Positions 1-5,255 of a DNA stretch of 7,987 bases are shown here, piece after piece. The stretch lies in assembly GCA_937888925.1 (NCBI GenBank), contig CALARM010001131.1:1-7987 (forward strand). The letters are read 5' to 3'. Positions within the stretch are counted from its first letter, which is position 1; every line of letters starts with the position of its first letter. The DNA comes from an uncultured Synergistia bacterium (lineage in GTDB: Bacteria > Eremiobacterota > SpSt-956 > JAKJGF01). A program made the translations under genes and the position numbers. Under the pieces are notes generated by a model. That model was given only the letters and a program-made list of their open reading frames with translations. It made no database searches and was not told the DNA's origin.

Positions 1-66
1 ACAGATTATCCGGTGTCGTATTTAGTGCTGACAACATGTAGAAGATAACTCGGAGGTTAACATTAA
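1..66 (+). other. Leader / unidentified end of upstream gene before atpC
   Basis: All three forward frames from base 1 close before atpC: frame 1 stops at 46-48, frame 2 at 22-24, frame 3 at 37-39. In many genomes atpD (F1 beta) lies directly before atpC. None of the three short tails (for example RLSGVVFSADNM in frame 3 or TDYPVSYLVLTTCRR in frame 1) resembles the usual beta-subunit C-terminus. I therefore cannot name what precedes atpC. A good GGAGGT Shine-Dalgarno at 52-57 belongs to atpC. Confidence 0.3.
52..57 (+). promoter_or_regulatory. Ribosome binding site fixing the GTG start of atpC
   Basis: GGAGGT lies 9 nt upstream of the GTG at 67. No ATG is available at a comparable distance, so this site decides the non-ATG start. 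Confidence 0.8.
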
Positions 67-480
67 GTGGCAGAAAAACAACTGACTCTGGAGATAGTGA
101 CTCCGGAAGCAATTAAATTCAGCGGAGAAATAAAGATTCTGGTAACTCCGGGACCTTTAAGCAGCCTGGGAGTTTTGCCGGATCATATTTCTTTACTTAC
201 CACTGTTCTTACAGGAGAGACTATGGTAAGACTTCCTGATAACAGGGAGATTTATTTTGCAATGAAAGAAGGTTTACTTGAAGTAAATTCAAATCATATA
301 ACCCTTCTTGTTGACGAGGCGGCAGAAATTTCTGATATAAAAATAGAAGAAGAGAAGATCCTTTCAGAAAAGATTCGTTCTTCTTTACAGGAACCTGTTG
401 ATAATCAGACCAGGGAAAGATTAAAAAAAGAATTACAGTATATTCTTGCCAGAATCAATATTTGCTCGAAAGGCAATTAA
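67..480 (+). CDS. atpC: F1Fo ATP synthase epsilon subunit
   Basis: This is the epsilon subunit of the F1 central stalk, a cytoplasmic protein that couples c-ring rotation to the catalytic head and can inhibit ATP hydrolysis. The 137-residue length is normal for the family. Residues 1 to about 85 form the N-terminal beta-sandwich (LTLEIVTPE at 6-14; family-type LGVLPDH at 34-40, where most members have LGILPGH). Residues about 92-132 are the charged two-helix C-terminal domain, ending in KKELQYILARI. Translation starts at GTG, supported by GGAGGT 9 nt upstream. The remaining atp genes, if present, would lie to the left of the window. The next gene, murA, is 96 nt downstream on the same strand. 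I see no convincing terminator between them, so co-transcription is possible. The C-terminal arm looks complete, so ATP-dependent inhibition cannot be excluded. Confidence 0.93.
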   Translation: MAEKQLTLEIVTPEAIKFSGEIKILVTPGPLSSLGVLPDHISLLTTVLTGETMVRLPDNREIYFAMKEGLLEVNSNHITLLVDEAAEISDIKIEEEKILSEKIRSSLQEPVDNQTRERLKKELQYILARINICSKGN

Positions 481-519
481 AATCCCCGGTATTTTATAAA
501 AACCTGCGTTAAACATCTT

Positions 520-549
520 CGCGTCACGCGTCACGCGTCACGCGTCACG
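520..549 (+). repeat. Heptamer tandem repeat, (CGCGTCA)x4
   Basis: Four perfect, directly adjacent copies of the 7-bp unit CGCGTCA occupy 520-547, followed by two bases of a fifth copy. The array is much more GC-rich than its surroundings and ends 27 nt before the murA ATG. It contains three ACGCGT palindromes, at 526-531, 533-538 and 540-545. In RNA the outer two could pair as a 6-bp stem with an 8-nt loop. Function is unknown; candidates are a slippage-prone spacer, a protein-binding array or a dispersed genomic repeat. Confidence 0.9.
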
Positions 550-564
550 ATTCTAATATAAATT

Positions 565-570
565 AAGGAA
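565..570 (+). promoter_or_regulatory. Ribosome binding site deciding the murA start
   Basis: AAGGAA lies directly against an in-frame TTG (571), which leaves no spacer for that codon, but 6 nt before the ATG at 577. The ATG is therefore the preferred start. Confidence 0.7.
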
Positions 571-576
571 TTGACT

Positions 577-1836
577 ATGGAAAAATTAATGGTTACAGGC
601 GGAAAAAAATTAAAGGGCAGGCTTATGGCAAACGGAGCAAAAAATGCTGCTCTCCCTATTATGGCTGCATGTATTCTTGTAAAGGGAGATGTTCTACTCA
701 GAAGAATCCCTGATATTACAGATGTATGGGTCATGATGGATCTTTTAAGAGAACTCGGTGCGAAAGTATCATATGATAAAAAAGAAGAATCTCTTTTTAT
801 CAATACAGATGGAGTATCGTCAACCCGTGCTCCCTATCATCTTGTCAGAAAGATTCATGCTTCTTTTGACGTAGCAGGAGCTTTACTTGCAAGATTTCTC
901 TGTGCAGAAGTCCCACTACCGGGCGGTTGTGTCCTCGGAACAAGAGCGGTGAATTTTCATTTAGACGGTTTTCGTCTTCTCGGAGCAGATGTTTCTCTCG
1001 AACATGGTTATGTGAAAGCTACATCCAGGAAACTTCAGGGAAATAGAATTTATATAGGCCGGGCAAGTGTGGGGGCTACTAAAAATATTATGATGGCTGC
1101 AACCCTTGCTGGAGGAACTACTATACTGGAAAATACTGCTAAAGAGCCGGAAGTCTCAGACCTTGCCGGTTTTTTAAATGCAGCAGGAGCTAAAATTTAT
1201 AGCCTGAATGACGGAACTATCAGGATAGACGGAGTTTCTCAACTCAGGGGAATTGAATATGACATAATCTCTGATCGTATAGAAGCAGGTACCTACTTAC
1301 TTGCCGGTGCTATTACCCGCGGAGATATTACAGTCGATGGTATTTCTTCTCAATTTCTGGAGGCTTTTTTAAGCAAACTTGAAAGTGCCAATATAGAAGT
1401 TATAAGAGGTAAAAATTATATCAGGGTAAAAGGTAAAAGACGTGTATATCCTGTTGATATAATTACTTCACCTTATCCCGGATTCCCTACAGATTTACAT
1501 GCTCCTATGGCAACATTTCTTACAATCTCGGATGGTACAAGTTTTATTGAAGAAACTATATTCGATGCCAGATTTAACTATGTTGATGAATTGAGAAGGC
1601 TCGGTTCAAAGATAAGGCTCGTAGACAGGACGGCTGTTATTACAGGTGTTGATAAACTAACAGATGCACCGGTAGAAGCTTCTGATTTGAGAGCAGGAGG
1701 AGCACTTGTTCTTGCAGGTCTGGTTGCCTGCGGTACTACGGAAATTACAGGTATTGAATATATAGACAGAGGATACAAATCCATAGAACATAATCTTAAC
1801 AGTCTTGGCGCTCAGGTAGTAAGAGTTAAAAATTAG
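577..1836 (+). CDS. murA: UDP-N-acetylglucosamine 1-carboxyvinyltransferase (MurA)
   Basis: MurA transfers enolpyruvate from phosphoenolpyruvate to UDP-GlcNAc, the first committed step of peptidoglycan precursor synthesis, in the cytoplasm. From the ATG at 577 the protein is 419 residues, the same as typical MurA. Active-site residues are visible: Lys22-Asn23 in NGAKNAALP, Cys118 in the loop PGGCVLGTR (equivalent to E. coli Cys115), Asp306 in FPTDLHAP (general base, E. coli Asp305), Arg372 in DLRAGGALV and Arg398 in IDRGYKSIEH (E. coli Arg371 and Arg397). Cys118, rather than Asp, predicts the fosfomycin-sensitive form. The ATG is chosen over the upstream in-frame TTG at 571 because AAGGAA abuts the TTG but is 6 nt from the ATG. 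An atpC-murA neighbourhood is common in Firmicutes, where a second murA copy often exists elsewhere; that cannot be judged here. No frameshift or missing residue is seen. Confidence 0.96.
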   Translation: MEKLMVTGGKKLKGRLMANGAKNAALPIMAACILVKGDVLLRRIPDITDVWVMMDLLRELGAKVSYDKKEESLFINTDGVSSTRAPYHLVRKIHASFDVAGALLARFLCAEVPLPGGCVLGTRAVNFHLDGFRLLGADVSLEHGYVKATSRKLQGNRIYIGRASVGATKNIMMAATLAGGTTILENTAKEPEVSDLAGFLNAAGAKIYSLNDGTIRIDGVSQLRGIEYDIISDRIEAGTYLLAGAITRGDITVDGISSQFLEAFLSKLESANIEVIRGKNYIRVKGKRRVYPVDIITSPYPGFPTDLHAPMATFLTISDGTSFIEETIFDARFNYVDELRRLGSKIRLVDRTAVITGVDKLTDAPVEASDLRAGGALVLAGLVACGTTEITGIEYIDRGYKSIEHNLNSLGAQVVRVKN

Positions 1837-1894
1837 TTGGAAAATGGCATATTTTTTGCAATAAATAATTTATCGTTTTTATGAATTATGACTT

Positions 1895-1932
1895 TCTATT
1901 CTTTATTGTCATGTCTTTTCTTTATTGTCATG
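1895..1932 (+). repeat. 19-bp tandem duplication upstream of bamA
   Basis: Two directly adjacent 19-bp units, 1895-1913 and 1914-1932, differ at one base (TCTATTCTTTATTGTCATG versus TCTTTTCTTTATTGTCATG). They sit in the 162-bp gap between murA and bamA, 67 to 104 nt before the bamA start. Each unit contains TTGTCA (1906-1911 and 1925-1930), which could act as a sigma-70 -35 element, but no convincing -10 lies 16-18 bp downstream of either. A 19-bp period is close to two helical turns, which would suit a regulator binding on one face of DNA. That role is inference. Confidence 0.85.
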
Positions 1933-1982
1933 GAAGGAATAAAGGTCTTACTGTCGAAAATTCAGGAACACAATTTAATATA

Positions 1983-1989
1983 AAGGGGG
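1983..1989 (+). promoter_or_regulatory. Ribosome binding site fixing the GTG start of bamA
   Basis: AAGGGGG lies 9 nt before the GTG at 1999. The next in-frame ATG (2017) would be 27 nt away, so the GTG is chosen even though it lengthens the signal peptide by six residues. Confidence 0.65.
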
Positions 1990-1998
1990 CTAGTTACA

Positions 1999-4299
1999 GT
2001 GGGTTTTAAGTATTTAATGAAACAAAATAAACTGAAAAGTTATTATTTATCTTTCTTCTGGATTTCTTTGCTCATGCTAACTTTTTCACTGCCTGTTTTT
2101 GCAGAAAGTGAATATATAAATATTGATTCACCTGTGGAAAAAAATCCTGCTTCAATGCCTGATATAGCAGCCAATTCTGTAGTGGAAAGCAATCCTGACT
2201 CAATGTCTGATGTGGCAAATAATCCTGTAACAAAAGTATCTCAGAAAGTCAATCAACACGAATCAAATGGTAAAAATGATGGTATAATTCTGGAGCGTCC
2301 TGTTGAAAAATCTGAAATTCCTTTACCTGAAGTGACTAAAACACCTGAAGTAATAAAAAATACTGATCCCAATACGGGCTCCATATCTGTAAAACCTGAC
2401 ACCCCTTTTTCCAGGGAGAAAATAGTTGAAGTGGATATTCAGGGAAATCAGTATGTATCGTCTGAAGAAGTCATGTCTGTTGTATCTACGAAACCGGGAG
2501 ATACTATGTCAACAGAGCAACTTCAAAAGGATCTTCAGGGTATCTTTGAACTGGGTTATTTTACGGATGTGAAATTTGACCCGGAGATTACTGAAGATGG
2601 TATAAGGGTAATTTTTCGTGTTCTTGAAAATCCTAAAGTGAAAAAAATTGAATTTAAAGGGAATGAACTGGTTTCATCTCAGGAACTTTTAAATCTTATG
2701 GAAACTAAAGTGGGCCAGATATTTAATTCCAGTACTTTTGAGAAAGATTTAAAAACCATAAATGATTATTATTCTCAGGAACTCGGTATGACAGGTGTTC
2801 CAACTCATATTGCAGAGCTTTCTACTCCTGAACCGGGTGTATTTCTTCTCAATATTGTAGAAGGTATGAAGGTTACAGGCATAGATTTTTCCGGTAATAC
2901 TGCTATTGATACAGATGCACTCAGAAAAGCAGTTTCATCAAAACCGGGAGACTATCTGAATGTACTTGCTGTTAACAGGGACCTTGCAGCTATTTCAAAA
3001 TTATATGATGATCAGTCTCTTATAATAGATCAGCCTCTTACTGCAGAAACTTCTCCTGAAGGAGTTGTTACTTATATTATTACAGAGGCAAGGGTAGAAA
3101 AATTTGTTGTTTCCGGAAATACAAAGACAAAAGATGAAGTTATATTAAGGGAATTAAGAAAAATTAAAGAAGGAGATATAATAAATAAAAAATTGCTCTC
3201 TGATGACATTCAGAGGATAAATAATCTTCAATTTTTTGAAGATGTAAGTGTTGTTCCCAAACCTACCGGTAAGCCGGGATTTTTCATTCTTGAAATACAG
3301 GTAAAAGAAGCCAAGACAGGTCTTGCAACTGCAGGTGTCGGTTTCAGCGGAGGAGCCAGAAATGAAGGTATAACAGGAAGTATAACCCTTTCTGAAAGAA
3401 ATCTGTTTGGTACAGGCAGGAGCATTCAATTATTGCTTCAGAGAGGTGGACTTGTCAGCAATTACAATATAACTTATATGGAACCATACCTCACAGATGC
3501 AGGACTGTCAGTAGGTGTAAGTGTTTATCACAGTGCATTTGAAGAACAACGTCAGCCTATTTATAACGTATCCGGTCAGTCTTATGCCCTCTTTACTGAC
3601 AAGAGAACCGGTTGCAGTCTTACTGTAGGTCAGCCTGTTACGGATGAGTTCAGACTTTTCGGAACCCTGAAGATCAGTCAGGTTGATTCTTACTCTACAC
3701 CTACAAAAGATAATCCTGTTCTTGCAAGAAACACAGGTACAGGTGATATTAGAAGCCTTATGTTTTCAGGGCTTTATGATACTAGAGATAATTATGCCGA
3801 TACTCATGCAGGCTTTTTTACCAATTTTTCCCTTGAGCATGCCGGCTGGTTCGGAGGAGATTTCGATTTCAGTAAATACAGTTTTGACACAAGGAAATAT
3901 TTTCCTATAGGAGAACATACTCTGGCATTCAGAGTTTTAGGAGGAACCAGTACGGGAGATTTACCTCTTTCCGACCAGTTTTATCTCGGAGGTAATGATA
4001 CCCTGAGAGCCTATGAACAGGGTGAATTTTTAGGTGACAGAGTATTTTTATTTCAGGCTGAATACAGATTCCCCATATTAAAGAGCAGAGTGTTGCAGGG
4101 TGCTCTTTTCTTTGATGCAGGTAATGCAACACAGAGAGAGTCTGTAAACGGACTGTTTGATAATATAAAAAGCGATGAAGGTATTGGTATAAGAGTTGCA
4201 GTACCTGCTCTCGGTATAGGTGCAATAAGAGTTGATTATGCAATTAAAAATCAAGGCGGAGGTGGCCGTATAGTAATAGGTATCGGACAGACTTTTTAA
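1999..4299 (+). CDS. bamA: Outer-membrane assembly protein BamA (Omp85 family)
   Basis: This is the beta-barrel insertase of the outer membrane; periplasmic POTRA domains hand unfolded proteins to a 16-strand barrel. The protein has 766 residues. Residues 1-35 are a signal peptide with a basic N-terminus (KQNKLKS), a hydrophobic core and a signal peptidase I site VFA|E after Ala35. Residues 36 to about 139 are a low-complexity linker rich in Pro, Asn, Ser, Val and Glu, with an imperfect 16-residue tandem repeat at 46-77. Four POTRA-like units follow at about 140-212, 213-289, 290-364 and 365-440; each opens with a strand ending GN (IQGN, FKGN, FSGN, VSGN). The barrel runs from about 441 to 766 and contains YDTRDN (593-598), LRAY (669-672) at the site of the family's VRGF/Y loop-6 motif, GIGIRVAVP (728-736), and a C-terminal aromatic residue, Phe766, as in beta-signals. 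E. coli BamA has five POTRAs; I see four. Linkage to ompH-type genes and lpxD argues for BamA rather than TamA. First gene of a likely envelope operon. Confidence 0.93.
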   Translation: MGFKYLMKQNKLKSYYLSFFWISLLMLTFSLPVFAESEYINIDSPVEKNPASMPDIAANSVVESNPDSMSDVANNPVTKVSQKVNQHESNGKNDGIILERPVEKSEIPLPEVTKTPEVIKNTDPNTGSISVKPDTPFSREKIVEVDIQGNQYVSSEEVMSVVSTKPGDTMSTEQLQKDLQGIFELGYFTDVKFDPEITEDGIRVIFRVLENPKVKKIEFKGNELVSSQELLNLMETKVGQIFNSSTFEKDLKTINDYYSQELGMTGVPTHIAELSTPEPGVFLLNIVEGMKVTGIDFSGNTAIDTDALRKAVSSKPGDYLNVLAVNRDLAAISKLYDDQSLIIDQPLTAETSPEGVVTYIITEARVEKFVVSGNTKTKDEVILRELRKIKEGDIINKKLLSDDIQRINNLQFFEDVSVVPKPTGKPGFFILEIQVKEAKTGLATAGVGFSGGARNEGITGSITLSERNLFGTGRSIQLLLQRGGLVSNYNITYMEPYLTDAGLSVGVSVYHSAFEEQRQPIYNVSGQSYALFTDKRTGCSLTVGQPVTDEFRLFGTLKISQVDSYSTPTKDNPVLARNTGTGDIRSLMFSGLYDTRDNYADTHAGFFTNFSLEHAGWFGGDFDFSKYSFDTRKYFPIGEHTLAFRVLGGTSTGDLPLSDQFYLGGNDTLRAYEQGEFLGDRVFLFQAEYRFPILKSRVLQGALFFDAGNATQRESVNGLFDNIKSDEGIGIRVAVPALGIGAIRVDYAIKNQGGGGRIVIGIGQTF
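2134..2229 (+). repeat. 16-codon imperfect tandem repeat in the bamA linker
   Basis: Two 48-bp units, 2134-2181 and 2182-2229, encode VEKNPASMPDIAANSV and VESNPDSMSDVANNPV, identical at 10 of 16 positions. They lie between the signal peptide and the first POTRA, in a stretch with no recognisable fold. The PVEK tetrapeptide at residues 45-48 recurs at 101-104, which suggests the linker grew by duplication and then drifted. Confidence 0.8.
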
Positions 4300-4343
4300 T
4301 TACTTTCTGACAAAAATGTTTTGAAATCAAGTTAAAATTAATT

Positions 4344-4378
4344 GGAGGTGACATACTGAATTATCAGTATAATAAATG
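4344..4378 (+). promoter_or_regulatory. Hairpin-bridged ribosome binding site of the first ompH-like gene
   Basis: GGAGGTG (4344-4350) is the best Shine-Dalgarno in the window, but the only possible start in the correct frame is the ATG at 4376, 25 nt away; an in-frame TAA at 4373-4375 rules out any upstream extension. The interval holds a perfect inverted repeat: ATACTGA (4353-4359), loop ATTA (4360-4363), TCAGTAT (4364-4370). Folding these 18 nt leaves 2 + 5 = 7 nt between the Shine-Dalgarno and the ATG, an optimal spacing. Spacer hairpins of this type are established for phage T4 genes such as 25 and 38. Here the role is inferred from geometry. Confidence 0.6.
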
Positions 4379-5236
4379 GTTAAAATGTATTATGTAAAAC
4401 AGATTTTCTGTTTGTGTATTTTTGTATTATTTTTATCTTCCTGTAAAACACCCCAAAACGGAACTGATAAACTCCCCGGCGCTCCGGGCGTTGGTTCCGT
4501 TGATCAGAGTGTTATAATTAATCTTCCTCCTTTTCAGGAGGCAGAAAAGAAGTTTGAAGACGAAAGAAAGAAACTTGCTGCAGAATACAGTGAAATGGCC
4601 AAAGGTTTAAATGATAAACAAAAAAGTGCCATACAGACTCAATTTCAAGATGAACTCAGAAGAATACAGGCCAGTATTATAACTCCTCTCCAGGAAAAAC
4701 AGAAAAGAGCTATAGAAAAGGTTGCAAAAGAAAAAAATCTTTCCGTTGTTCTGGACGCAACTGTTGTCGTGTGTGGTGTTATGGATGTAACAGATGATGT
4801 GAAAAAGGTTTTTGATCCTAACAGTAAAAAAGAAAATAAATCTACCACTCCGGTTGCTACTTCAAATACAGAAACTTCCGGGAAAGATGTAAAACAGGTA
4901 GTTGGCTATATATCTCAGGAAAAGCTTATGAATATCAGTAAGATGAGAGATGCTCAGGAAGAGTTATATAAGATTTTTTCAGATATGAATAAAAATCTGG
5001 AAAAAGAAGCGAAAGAAATCTACGGTGACAGTGCTCCTCCTGCCAGTTTTCTTACAAATTATCAGAAAAAACTCGATGAAAAGAAGAAGACTATTCTAAA
5101 ACCTGTAGAAGATGAGATAAATAAAGTTTCAGGAGAAGTGGCAAAAGAAAAAGGCCTGTCCATAATACTTGATGATGTAAATGTCCTTTACGGTGGCGTA
5201 GACATTACTGACGATGTTGTTACAAAGTTAGAATAA
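4376..5236 (+). CDS. Lipoprotein with two tandem OmpH/Skp-like domains
   Basis: This is a predicted envelope lipoprotein of 286 residues related to the periplasmic chaperone Skp (OmpH), which holds unfolded outer-membrane proteins. Residues 1-22 form a lipoprotein signal with lipobox LSSC, so Cys23 is the expected lipidated N-terminus. A short flexible stretch follows, then domain 1 (about 39-147), a Ser/Thr/Lys-rich linker (148-174) and domain 2 (about 175-286). Each domain has a short N-terminal strand, a charged helical arm and the C-terminal signature: VAKEKNLSVVLD...GVMDVTDDV (116-142) and VAKEKGLSIILDD...GGVDITDDV (255-281). Usual Skp is about 160-180 residues with one domain and no lipid, so this is a fused, membrane-anchored form. 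Lys24 follows the lipidated Cys; in E. coli that would permit outer-membrane sorting, but the rule may not apply here. A second ATG at 4385 would also keep the lipobox. The gene lies 76 nt after bamA. Client binding is inferred from homology and context. Confidence 0.82.
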   Translation: MVKMYYVKQIFCLCIFVLFLSSCKTPQNGTDKLPGAPGVGSVDQSVIINLPPFQEAEKKFEDERKKLAAEYSEMAKGLNDKQKSAIQTQFQDELRRIQASIITPLQEKQKRAIEKVAKEKNLSVVLDATVVVCGVMDVTDDVKKVFDPNSKKENKSTTPVATSNTETSGKDVKQVVGYISQEKLMNISKMRDAQEELYKIFSDMNKNLEKEAKEIYGDSAPPASFLTNYQKKLDEKKKTILKPVEDEINKVSGEVAKEKGLSIILDDVNVLYGGVDITDDVVTKLE

Positions 5237-5255
5237 GGGAGCCATGAGTTTTTGA
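5235..5255 (+). promoter_or_regulatory. Start region of the second ompH-like gene: TTG start with overlapping four-codon mini-ORF
   Basis: AAGGGAG (5235-5241) overlaps the stop of the preceding gene and lies 10 nt before the TTG at 5252. An ATG at 5244 is only 2 nt from it and opens a mini-ORF, ATG AGT TTT TGA, whose TGA (5253-5255) overlaps the TTG (5252-5254) as TTGA. The TTG is chosen because it alone opens the long frame with a signal peptide. Confidence 0.6.

Noticed and set aside
520..549. Heptamer array as a CRISPR
   Set aside because: The units are 7 bp with no spacers and no cas gene is nearby.
531..803. Open frame on the minus strand over the murA start
   Set aside because: It overlaps a clear murA with catalytic motifs, has no family resemblance and includes the heptamer repeat; it is a shadow frame.
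1861..1880. AT-only inverted repeat ATAAAT-A-ATTTAT followed by CGTTTTT, as a murA terminator
   Set aside because: A 6-bp stem without any G-C pair and with a one-base loop is too weak to support an intrinsic terminator call.
3154..3429. Minus-strand open frames inside bamA (also 3228-3425 and 3929-4243)
   Set aside because: They lie wholly within POTRA and barrel coding sequence, with no ribosome binding site or recognisable domain.
3683..3910. Second forward-frame open stretch inside bamA
   Set aside because: It is a shifted reading of barrel strands; the bamA frame is intact through it.
4311..4323. CAAAA-ATG-TTTTG inverted repeat after bamA as a terminator
   Set aside because: The stem is 5 bp and AT-rich with no following T-run, and the downstream gene appears co-transcribed.
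4356..4397. A CTG-initiated 13-codon leader ORF using the GGAGGTG at 4344
   Set aside because: CTG starts are rare and the peptide shows no leader features; the hairpin-bridged ATG at 4376 explains the layout better, though not exclusively.
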